From: Paracentrotus lividus
Lineage: Eukaryota > Echinodermata > Echinoidea > Camarodonta > Echinidae
DNA length: 64,000 nt
Assembly: GCA_940671915.1 (NCBI GenBank)
Contig: CALNVZ010003426.1
Coordinates: 18,841,418-18,905,417 of the forward strand
Direction of reading: 5' to 3'
Positions within the stretch are counted from its first letter, which is position 1; each line of letters starts with the position of its first letter. Positions 48,150 through 58,397 of the stretch are shown in pieces. The notes beneath the pieces were generated by a model. The model was not told where the DNA came from. It was given only the letters and a program-made list of their open reading frames with translations, and did no database searches. The position numbers and the translations under genes were made by a program.

Positions 48150-49190
48150 ATAGGAAGAATAAGTTTCTGTGGATGACCCTGCCAAATGAATCAAAACAAA
48201 ACAATCCATATTTAGAGCTACATGTAAATTCACTTTTCATAGACAATCATTTAATGAAATATAAATGAAGTTCATATCACACACAGAGTTTAAATCATAA
48301 AAAAGAGGTTTGCAATCTTGTAAAGAAAACAACAAATAAATTTAAAAAAAATATGTACTTAGATGAGGCAAAACGTCACATTGAGACATAACATTTTCAC
48401 TAAACATTCAATACCTATGTGCATTTATAAACAACTTTCATTCAGTGGGATGATATTATGTTCAGAGTTCTTCATATACAGAGTTTGGCATATGATACTG
48501 TCATGTAAATTACTCTAGAGGGGGCTATGTAGAATAAACTCTGCACAGCCTATAAAGGACCCCATTACTGAGTTTCATTATTTGATTCATTTAATTAATT
48601 AATGAAATACAATATGATCTCTGCACGTATATCCAACCCCCACTAAAGTTGGTAGAAGAGAAATATATGTGCAAGGTCGCTCTATACTCAAATTTGTTTT
48701 GTGACACGCTATAACCCATGTTTTTGTTGCAATACTTTATGTAAATTACAATTATATCAATACACAATTAGAACAATGCATAAATATTTTCTTAGGGTTG
48801 GCATTTTGGTCTATAACATCAGAAATTGGAAAATGACGCTATATAACCACATTTACATGTACATATATAAAGATGATGTTCATTTTAATAGACATAATAA
48901 CATTGACAAAAATACACAGTACATGTATTAGGCCTACTAGACACAGAGTACATACTACATGACAATTACTAGTTAATGTATATTCAATCTTGCCTATAAG
49001 TCTCACTTGCATTCATGCAATTCAAATTATAGCATGAAGGGCTTTTCAAGTCATCCTTCTCTATGAATCCTATCGTTTTAACCTTTCATAGATGAAGTCC
49101 ACACTATTTCTTCAGTCTTGACAGATTTGACAACGGCAAGGTTGACTGTATGTTAAGTACCATATGTTTAGTAGGCAAGAATTATCAATT
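48150..49190. other. AT-rich intergenic DNA
   Basis: Nothing recognisable. Short frames lack splice or family support. Confidence 0.5.
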
Positions 49191-49197
49191 TTATCTA

Positions 49198-49515
49198 AAT
49201 ATGTGCTTCGTCGTGTGCCTGGCAGAAGGACGCCAACATGCGCGCTCAGGTAAAAAATGTTTTTAAGAAAAATGTCTTTGAAGTTTTTGAACGTCACCTA
49301 ATGTAATGTGTACCTTGGTCTATATGTCCTCATTGATATTTGGAATGAAGCAAGATTTATGCTTCAATAGTGATATCCTGTAATTTTGTTTAAAAAATAA
49401 AGGGGCTTTTTGAGTTATGAATCACTTTACCCCTGGCGTCTTTCTGCTGGGAATGAACAAATTTTTGACACAACATCAGTGTTCGTGTCCGTCTGCCAGG
49501 CACACGTCGTATTGT
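49198..49515. mobile_element. Terminal-inverted-repeat MITE (CGTCGTGTGCCTGGCAGA ends)
   Basis: Left arm cgtcgtgtgcctggcagaag then gacgccaaca. Right arm, inverted, acgacgtgtgcctggcagac then ggacacgaacac. The arms are ~30 bp and the interior is AT-rich. Confidence 0.7.
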
Positions 49516-49656
49516 GGGCTTTGAAAACACAGCAGCAGTGAATGATATTTGATAAAATGAGATACCAATATTAATCAAAATATGAGGTTCCTTTATTCGT
49601 GTTAATCAGGACACTCTACCATGTAGCAACTGTGGCTCAGTATTACAGTCAACTCC

Positions 49657-49796
49657 TGGGGGCATTTCATGAAAGGACTTGTCAGACGTTTTATCCGACA
49701 AACTGTTATAAGCTACTGAAATGCTTGCATCTGATTGGCTGAGAGCAAACTTGTCGGATAAAACGTCCGACAAGTCCTTTGATGAAATGCCCCCCA
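49657..49796. mobile_element. Compact palindromic MITE (GGGGGCATTTCATGAAAGG ends)
   Basis: 140 bp. The left arm tgggggcatttcatgaaagg then acttgtcagacgttttatcc is almost fully complementary to the right arm (ggataaaacgtccgacaagt, cctttgatgaaatgcccccc). Only ~50 bp form the loop. Confidence 0.88.
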
Positions 49797-49893
49797 GTTA
49801 TTGTGAGGTATTTGGGACCAAGATGATAAGACAATGTGTTAGGTTTGCAAATGTTGGAAAGTGAGACCGGGAGAGCTGGCTCGTTTTAGTGAA

Positions 49894-50160
49894 ATACGCG
49901 ATGCATCACGTCAAAATCAGACACAAATCGCCAAGCAAACTCAGCAAAGGGTGAAAGAAATCAGCAAAATAATTTAAAATGTTTAATTTAGGGGGATAAC
50001 ATTTTTAAATTTTTCTGAATCTTCAATGTTTCATGTGTGCTCTGTAAAAAAATTGACTACAAACAGTAAAGGGAAAGTATTTAAAAAATGGATTATATTG
50101 CCGAAAGTTTTTACTCTTTTCTGGCGACTTGTGTCTGATTTTGACGTGATGAGTCACATA
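49894..50160. mobile_element. MITE with GATGCATCACGTC ends, copy 1 (uninterrupted)
   Basis: Terminal inverted repeat of ~35 bp: left gcatcacgtcaaaatcagac with acaaatcgcc; right, inverted, ctcatcacgtcaaaatcaga with cacaagtcgcc. It serves as the empty-site reference for the copy at 59786-61999. Confidence 0.85.
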
Positions 50161-50477
50161 TCCTTGTATTTGTACTGACTAGACATTTATTCATCTCCAT
50201 TATCTGACCTCAACTGGTTGATATTAGTCCAGAAACAGAAACTTGAACACAGTGCCTTACCACTGCCACTCAGACCACAAGACCTTTACCTAGAAATTGC
50301 GATTTACCTGTATTTTCAGTTTTAAGATACATTTAATTCCTGTTAAAGGTGTTTGAGACCAAGCTAATTTTGTTGTTTTGAATTTTCATCATACATAATA
50401 TAGACACATGCTCACATGTTTGTAATTGCTGTTAGGGGAAACACCTTGTTATAATGGAATATAATATAATGGAATGC

Positions 50478-50710
50478 AGGCCCAGCTCTATGGAACGAGC
50501 TTCCACCGTCAATATGTAATTGTACTTCAGTGGAAACATTAAAACAAAACCTAAAAACCCTCCTATTCAACGCTTGTTATTCCTAGCTCGTTACTTTCGT
50601 TTATTGAATTTATGTGTGTTATATTTATTTTTCCATTCTCCCCTCTCCTCCTTTTTCCATTGCGCCTTGAGCACTCCACAGAGTGGATTTGGATTATTAG
50701 AAATATTATA

Positions 50711-50741
<31 letters not shown>

Positions 50742-50745
50742 GTCA
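50478..50745 (+). mobile_element. 5'-truncated LINE 3' end with (ATT)n tail
   Basis: The DNA from about 50485 reads LWNELPPSICNCTS and ETLKQNLKTLLFNACYS in one frame, the common C-terminal tail of CR1/L2-type LINE proteins. A 3' UTR with cgccttgagcactccacaga and an (ATT)n tail (50709-50740) follows. A related tail in reverse orientation lies at 56920-57000. Confidence 0.75.
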
Positions 50746-51219
50746 GTGCTCCTTATAACAGGAGTCAACTGTATTTATATGTATGCAATTTACAAGACAA
50801 TCTGCTCTAATTATGAATTGTTGGCAAGAATGCTATGCGAAACATCATCACAAGCAGTGCATAGTGGAATTATTCAAAGAGCAAATTTGGAGAGTTTTAT
50901 TCCAGAAGGGACTAAATTCACTTTTGTAACTTCAGATAAAAACATATTTGTTTAACATATTTTGTACAGGCATCTATGGAAAAATGATTTAGAAAGGGCA
51001 ATATCTAATAGTTGCTTTCAAAATTAAGGCTAAAATATTTGTTTTCAGAGAAGTATGTACCCGAACAGGGGTAGAATATCACAAACCCAATTTTCATAAA
51101 AAGTGAATTTAATTCCTTTTGAAATTGTACTCTTCATTTGTATCTGGGGTTTGAATGTTCTCTAGGTCAGCATTGAAATTCATCTACAAAAACACTACAA
51201 ATGGGACAGACCTACTATA

Positions 51220-51830
51220 CACACACATATGTTTTTTTTATAAAGGACATTAAGATCATGTCCATGTAAGAAACATGCAGAAATTGTAGTAAAAAAATCA
51301 TTAAGTACTCAATACAAAAAACAAAAAACAAAAACAACAAAAAACCTCAATACAAAATATACAATGTAGTATGAAACATGATAATCTGAACAATTTTAGT
51401 ACCAATTTGATCATGAAAAAGAAGAAGAAAAAAAAAAGGCTGATTTTGAACAAAAAAGCAGTGTTCTAATCAACGAGACATGATTATCTCCCTTTATTCT
51501 TATTCACCTAGAATTACCCTACCTGGTAAACAAACACCTACAAATTATAAAACATACATTTAATGTTGGTAGAATAAAAATTAATCTTTAGTACAAAATA
51601 AAATCTAATCTGTATCTTCTTCTAATATTTACAAAATTAAAACATAAGCTAAAATACAAAATCACATAAACGACCTTATCAAAACTTTTAAAACAGCAGC
51701 AAAAATTTCCCCAAATGTTTACAACTTTCCAGTAAACAAAGAACTCCATTGAGTCATAAAACATGATTGCTTATGCCATAATGTTTCTGAAATAATTTGC
51801 ATAAGAAGTTGCAACCACTTAAAAAAACCT
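51220..51830. other. AT-rich intergenic DNA
   Basis: A-runs and CAAAA repeats (51310-51340). No gene seen. Confidence 0.5.
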
Positions 51831-53346
51831 AGTATGAATCTTCGACCGCCGACGTCGGAAGGCATGCCTCCGTATTGCCACATCGGAAAAAAAAGGCATG
51901 CGCATGTTGAGTATTTTACATCCATTTATACCATGACATCTTTGAGATATTGACCCCAAATCTATTAAAGTTGTATCATCAGAATTATTTCCAACTCAGG
52001 AAGGATGGCTACTGATGTAATAAAAAGGATAAACATGTTTAAGTTGATCTGTCAAAGGTCCTTCAGAAATTGCACAAACGAGTCATTTACATAAATAACC
52101 AGTGACCTTTGATGTCCTGACCTCAAAATCTAATCAGTTCATCTTTCCTCCCACATGACCCAAGTTTGAAGTTGATCCATAAAACGGTTCAGAAGTTACA
52201 GCAAGAACGTGCCATTTTCATGTATACAATGACGTCTGTGACCCTTGACCTTTGACTTCATGACCTCAAAATATAATAAATTCATTGTCCCTACCATATG
52301 CACACATGACCCAAGTTTGATGTTCATCCATCAAACTGTTCTTAAGTTATCGCAAGAACAAGCCATTTTCACGTACACAATGTCCTCTGTGGCCTTTGAA
52401 CTGACCTCATGACTCTAAATTCTAATCAGTTTATTGTCCGTCCCATATGCACATATGACCCAAGTTTGAAATTGATCCGTCAAACGGTTTTTAAGTTTAT
52501 TGCGAGAACAAGCCATTTTCATGTACACAATGACCTCTGTGACCTTTGACCTCATGACCCCAAAATCTGATAAGTTCATTGTCCCTCCCATATGTAAATA
52601 TGATCCAAGTTTGAAGTTGATCCTCAAACGGTTCTTAAGTTATCGCAAGAACGAGAGCCATTTTCACGTACACAATGACCTGTGACCTTTGACCTCATGA
52701 CCCCAAAATCTAATAAGTTTATTGACCCTCATATATGCACATATGACCCAAGTTTCAAGTTTATCCCTCAAACGGTTCTTAAGTTATCACGAGAACAAAC
52801 TATTTTTATGTATACAATGACCTCTGTGACCTTTGACCTTTGACCCCAAAATCTAATCAGTTCATTGCCCCTCCCATATGCACACATTACTCAAGTTTGA
52901 AGTTGACCCGTCACACAGTTCTTAAGTTATTGCGAGAACGAACCATTTTCATGTATACAATGACATCTGTGACCTTTGACTTTTGACCTCATGACCCTAA
53001 AATCTAATCAGTTCATTGCCCCTCTCATAGGCACACATTACCCAAGTTTGAAGTTGACCCGTCAAACGGTTTTTAAGTTATGGCGAGAACGAGCCATTTT
53101 CATGCATACAATGACCTCTGTGACCTTTGACCTTTGACCTAATGACCCCAAAGTCTAATCAGATCATTGTCCCTACCATATGCATACATGATCCAAGTTT
53201 GAAAGTGAATAATATTTTTTCCTGTCAAACGGTTCTTAAGTTATCGCGAGAACGAAAACGGGACGGACGTACGGACGGACGGACGGACGGACGGACAGCC
53301 CGAAAACATAATGCCTCCGGCACCACCTTCGGTGGCGGAGGCATAA
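51831..53346 (+). repeat. GACCTTTGACCT minisatellite element, best-preserved copy
   Basis: The left end reads tatgaatcttcgaccgccga then cggaaggcatgcctccgtat. About eight tandem units of 143-152 bp follow, anchored by gtttgaagttgat at about 52154, 52317, 52465, 52609, 52753, 52897, 53047 and 53197. Each has aatctaatcagttcatt, ggttcttaagttatcgcgag and tgacctttgacct. The right end is a GGAC run (53265-53295) and an imperfect hairpin gcctccggcaccaccttcgg with tggcggaggcata. The ends share ATGCCTCCG in inverted orientation. Every unit carries one or more direct-repeat-1 motifs (AGGTCAAAGGTCA on the minus strand). No coding capacity. Confidence 0.88.
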
Positions 53347-53399
53347 AAACAATACTGACAGTGAAATAAAATGCAAATACATTTACTTAAACTCATAAA

Positions 53400-53937
53400 T
53401 TTTGAAAATTAGAATTATTCACATTATTTTCTCTTACTATTAGATTGTTCTTTATATTGAATTTAGCTTTGGTCTGGGGCAGCTGTTTGAGACAGAACCA
53501 ATGTGATACTAGGTCCGAGCGTGTGCAGAAACTTGCTCTCCAAATTCTGTATGGACTAGAATACCCCTATACTACAATTATATGTTACAAATATCCAAAA
53601 ATTTTCTTATAATATATTATTTTAAGTATGATTTAAAACTTGAACCTTGAAGAAGTAATCCCTTTTGCAGCTCATTCTGGAAGCTAAACTAGGGAGTTCA
53701 CATTTACCAAAATATTATTTGATTCGTATTAATTTATCAATTTTATCGGGATTTCCCTATTGCACAATTATCATGAAAACTACATGTATGATTGTAATCG
53801 AATTGAATTTCTTGATTGAAAACTTGGCTTCTTTGAACAAAATTCTTGTCACACAAAGACCTTGTGGAAAAATGAGCAAAGAAATCCTGATAGAATCCCA
53901 TTTTCTTTGTTCATTTTTTTTTCATAATATATATTCC
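53400..53937. other. AT-rich intergenic DNA
   Basis: No recognisable gene or repeat. The longest frame has no family resemblance. Confidence 0.45.
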
Positions 53938-54156
53938 TGGGGGGTGTTTCACAAAGAGTTAAGTAGACTTAAAGTCGCACTTAACTTCTACGCGCATCTT
54001 GTTTTATAACGCGCAATTTAATTGATAAATTTCACAATGGCGCGCATCCCCTGAGCATGCTCTGACCAATGAGGTGATGCGTAATATAACGCACAAAAAT
54101 AACGAGTTAAGTGCGATTTTTAAGTCTACTTAACTCTTTGTGAAACACCCCCCTGG
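53938..54156. mobile_element. Palindromic MITE (GGGGGGTGTTTCACAAAGAG ends)
   Basis: 219 bp. The left arm ggggggtgtttcacaaagag then ttaagtagacttaaagtcgc pairs with the right arm's gcgatttttaagtctactta and ctctttgtgaaacacccccc. The centre carries gcgcgcat motifs. Confidence 0.9.
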
Positions 54157-54159
54157 TCA

Positions 54160-55040
54160 TTTTCAAACTAATAATTTGTCACAGGCTTAAAATCTACAGG
54201 CTAATCGTTATCTGAAATCAGTCAATCTCTCAAAGCACTATTCCTGTCAATAACGCAAATGAAATAAGTATTTGAATGTTGGAATGTTAAAATTTGTTCT
54301 ATAACTACATAATTATCAACAATATATTAATAAATATATTAATCAATCCCTGCAATGGGTTGTAAGTACACTTAGATTGTACACCTCAGGCAGTAATGGA
54401 TAACATAATCACCTATTCACAATATAACTAGAAACAGAATCTGACATTATCATTAAGTATTTATATGTATTGATGAAAATTGTATGTGTCGAATGATTCT
54501 CATAAAAAAATTGTTTGGTGAGTAATAAGCAGAAGTACATGTATACTGTAAAGACTCAATGGGTACTTTGGTAGACCAGGAGTCATACATTGTTCAATTG
54601 AAAATAATGAAATACACTGCAAACATACATTTTGATAGCTTGATTTTGTGAAACTAGCCAAGGCATGTGTCTTTTTGGCCACTGGAAAAGAAACCTTAGA
54701 GGTAATGTATGTTAGTTGAATAAGGATGCATAAACGGGCAATAAAAAAAACATTTCAATCAGTAGTACACATTACTACTATACCTTCAATAGTATAGTGT
54801 ACACAACATAATAAGCTGGAATACGTTGCCAATATTCAATAATTGCTTAAATGAAACAAGACATTCCAAGCTGTTAAAAAATGTCAAACCATTTTAGTTT
54901 AATAATTATAACCAAGTTGAATATCACAAGAGAGAAAGAACCATCAATGATATCATGCAGAAATAGGTGTTTCTCCTACCATGCGCGATTCATTTCATAT
55001 ATCCTCACCGTGGTGAATTCTCCTCTTTGCAGCTCAGTAT
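54160..55040. other. AT-rich intergenic DNA
   Basis: Nothing recognisable on either strand. Confidence 0.45.
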
Positions 55041-55044
55041 CTAA

Positions 55045-55295
55045 GGGGGCGGTCACAACTCGCCGCAGGCTACAGGGCAGGTGCATGCAACGTAGCCTGC
55101 CTTGCATCCACGTTGCAAGCACAGGTCGTGGGTCAATTTCTGCGGTTCCTGCGTTTCTGTAGTGAGGGTATTGTACAAACTTCCTGCACGTCGTACATGC
55201 AACGTGCCTGCATGGTACCTGCGCTGCACGAAGTTTCTACAAAATCCATCGTAGGGAGTTGAACGACGAAGGTACGGCGAGTTGTGACCGCAGCG
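55045..55295. mobile_element. GC-rich terminal-inverted-repeat MITE, copy 3 (inverted)
   Basis: Starts gggcggtcacaactcgccgc and ends ggcgagttgtgaccgcagcg. The interior matches 16256-16510 in reverse complement (aatttctgcggttcctgcgt, ttcctgcacgtcgtacatgc, tccatcgtagggagttg). The frames crossing it are not genes. Confidence 0.83.
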
Positions 55296-55956
55296 TAATT
55301 CCGTATTTGATTCATGATCATCATTCAATATTTGCATACTTTGTAATCAAATGACTGCATTAAAAACAACTCAGCATTTACCCTCTGAAGGGCATTATCA
55401 ATGAAATCATACAACCTTTCATGTGACGAACCAAGATGAAATGGAGAAAAGATGATATCGAAATGGCTGGCAGGTGTGCAGTTACTGGTGTAATAGATGA
55501 AGTAGAAACGGTGCATCTCAAATGAAGGAGAGATGAGTAATTAGGTCTTCTTGTCTCGATTACTGGGTAGGATTTAAGACAGAGAAAAACAATATACACT
55601 GTACACATGTATGTGTTTTACTTACATTCCAATAAACAAGATTTAAAGCATTACAATTTTCACAACATAATGGGTCGTTTGCAAAAGAGCAGTTCATTGT
55701 AAATGGTTTAACTAGAATTTTTTACTCTTGTGAAGACGGACATTCAAGCTGCCCAGAAGCGTTAAGCCCTCTCAAGCCTACAAGTGTACTCTAAGGCTTT
55801 TTTGCCTCTCACATTATCATGCTTACAGTCCTTTTCAGGACTGTATTAGAAGAAGAATTCCTCAACTCTAGTTTCTACTCTCTATCTTGTCTGTCCACTT
55901 CTACCTTCTTCAAATCTCCATTTCCTCTTCTACTCTCTCAACAGTACTTTCCTGTG

Positions 55957-56195
55957 CCCCATAACGCAAAGACTTACAATTGATAAAAAGTTACGATTGA
56001 TTTTTTTTCTTGGTAGCCTCATTTGGAAAGCAGCTACAGTCATGGATTAAGATTTGGATATGATTAAGAGTAGGGTTAGGGTTAGGGTTAGTATTAAGAT
56101 CACCAATTTTGGAGCATCCTGTCCATGATGGGGCTTCCAAGAAAAAATCAATCGTAACTTTTTATCAATCATAAGTCTTTGTGTTACACCCCACA
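55957..56195. mobile_element. Palindromic MITE with TTAGGG core
   Basis: Left arm cataacgcaaagacttacaa then aaaaagttacgattgatttt. Right arm aaaatcaatcgtaacttttt then aagtctttgtgttacacccc. Inside lies tagggttagggttagggtta (56071-56090), three telomere-type repeats. Confidence 0.82.
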
Positions 56196-56435
56196 GGACT
56201 AACCATATTGTGAGCCGTACATATCATCACAGTATCCCTTCTTCCCATTGATTACCAACACAACAACTCCCTGACTGTACATGTACATGTAACTATTAAT
56301 GTGATGATTCTACAAATGTTCCTCAATCACCCAGGTAAATCAAACATAAACTGATGAGTAAACAGTACTAACCACAGTTTTGACAAGGATGTTGTCATTT
56401 CAGATCGAGAGGGGAGTCAAAGAAGCTATATAATT

Positions 56436-56694
56436 ATGTGATGCATCACATCAAAATGAGAGACAAGTTGCCAGAAAAGAGTCAAAGATATTGGCAAATT
56501 AACCCTTTTTTTTTATTACTTTCACTTCATTATTTTTGCTCAAATTTGTTACAGAGCACTCATGAAACGATTCAGATAATCAAAAATATACCTTCCCCAA
56601 AATTAGACATTTAATATTATTTTACTGATTTCCTTGACCCTTTGCTGAATTTGCTCTGCGACTTGTCTCTAATTTTGATGTCATGCATCACATA
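56436..56694. mobile_element. MITE with GATGCATCACATC ends, copy 2
   Basis: Terminal repeats tgatgcatcacatcaaaatg with agagacaagttgcc, and inverted gcatgacatcaaaattagag with acaagtcgc. ~259 bp, diverged from copy 1 mainly by substitutions. Confidence 0.82.
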
Positions 56695-56914
56695 TGTGAA
56701 AAGGGAGGAGCCATCACTGAACCGAGGAGGGGGCCTGCGTCACAACCTAGCTGGGGCATACAGTTCAGGATTTTGGAAGAATCCTTGGTGCTTTCCAAGA
56801 TTCCTTGATCCTGTCACGGGTCAGCAGCCAATTGGTGCCAATGATTAGTCGGCCTGATGCCATCCAGGAGAGGAGTTCAGTTGAACAGTTTCTACTCATC
56901 AGTTTATGTATGAT

Positions 56915-57000
56915 AATGATAATAATAATGTGATTTGTATTGCGCACGTATCCACTCTGTAGAGTGCTCAAGGCGCATTATCAAATTATTATTACCCGGC
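56915..57000 (-). mobile_element. LINE/SINE-type 3' tail relic
   Basis: In reverse complement it gives cgccttgagcactctacaga, an agtggatacg block and an (ATT)n-like tail (ttattattatcattatc), the same tail as at 50660-50740. Confidence 0.65.
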
Positions 57001-57089
57001 TTAGCTAGGCTACCCCGAAGGGTGCTCACAGCATTCAAGGAATTTCTTCCTAGCGGTACCCATAATGTATGAGTGTGATAGATACTTAC

Positions 57090-57237
57090 CGGTAGCAATA
57101 CTCCGCTATTCCCCATCCTTTCTTCCCGTTGACTACCACCTCAACGAATCCTTCATATAGCTTAGCTTCCCGGTCTTTGCCCATGTAGAAGACTGGTGCC
57201 ACCTTTACTTTCACTTCACAGTCAAATCTTTCTCTAC
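57090..57237 (-). CDS. Lipocalin-like gene, exon with NGKKGWG motif
   Basis: Acceptor ctctaatacag before 57237; donor gtaagtatc starting at 57089. It encodes RERFDCEVKVKVAPVFYM and LYEGFVEVVVNGKKGWGIAE with EYCYR at its end. The GWG plus (E)Y-YR ending usually closes this domain. The following exon is not identified. Confidence 0.87.
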
Positions 57238-58364
57238 CTGTATTAGAGCAAGATGAAGACTGCTTTAACACAATGGCATGCAATGTGAAAGGCACAATTA
57301 TTGAACATCATCATTTTATTGCATGAATGCATGACTGTAATATCACAATTCACCGAACTATGCACTCCTACTACCTAAATCCCAATAGATATGACTATAT
57401 GGGACATATCACAGATAAAGCTCAACTTGTATTGGTCAGATTTCTTTCATACATCACCACTAGCTTTTGATTAACAAATGTTCTCTGTTTTATCTTTTCC
57501 TCTCTCTATTCTTAAAGCAAATAACAACTTTCAACTTTTTTTCTGCTCCCTGACAACTGAGGACTGATTTATTTGGTATTCTTCGTCAAAACCAAAGAGT
57601 ATGAAATGACACAAATTCGTCAGATGTGTTCACTGAATCCTCACCTAGCTTTGAATAAAAAAAAACCAAGATGAATCCTCGACCGCGCGCGGTCGAAATA
57701 TATGCCTCCGCCATTGCCAGATCAGAAAAATATCGCACATTCATCTATTCATTTTGCTTTATAGAATGACATTTTTTACCTTGACCTTTGACCTTGTGAC
57801 CCCAAACCTAATCCGACCATATTCCTCTAGTGATAGATACTACCCTTAAATTTGAAGTTTATATCTTAATTGGTTCCCAAGATATTGCGATGACAAACTC
57901 AATACATCGATTTTCACATCTTGACCTCTGTGACCCTTGACCTTTGACCTATATAATCCATTATCTAAACAGATCATCTTCCTATAGCGGTAAATACTAC
58001 ACCTAAGTTTGAAGCTCATATCTCAAATGGTTCTTGAGATATCGCGATAACGAGCTCAAAACATAGAATTTCACTATTTTTGACCTCCATGACCTTGACC
58101 TTTGACCTACATACTCCAAAATCTAATCAGATCATCTTCCTATGGTGGTAAATACTATCCCCAAGTTTGAAGTTGATCACTCAAATGGTTCTTGAGATAT
58201 CGCGATAACGATCAAGCGGGACGTACGGACGGATGGACGTACGGACGGACGGACGGACAACCTGAAAACATGATGCCTCCGGCACCACCTTCGGTGGCGG
58301 AGGCATAAAAAATACTATGTGTCTCCACTAGCTTTAGATAAACAAATGTTCTGTCTTATCTTTG

Positions 58365-58397
<33 letters not shown>

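Noticed and set aside
50740..50955. Frame MSVLLITGVNCIYMYAI
   Set aside because: Starts in the LINE tail and continues in AT-rich DNA without splice sites or homology that I recognise.
55325..55516. Protein-like minus-strand frame (SHFDIIFSPFHLGSSHERLY) with a gtaaat donor after ALQR
   Set aside because: It looks somewhat coding and could be an exon of another gene, but its phase does not fit the phase-2 end of the 57090 exon and I recognise no family. Left out pending transcript evidence.
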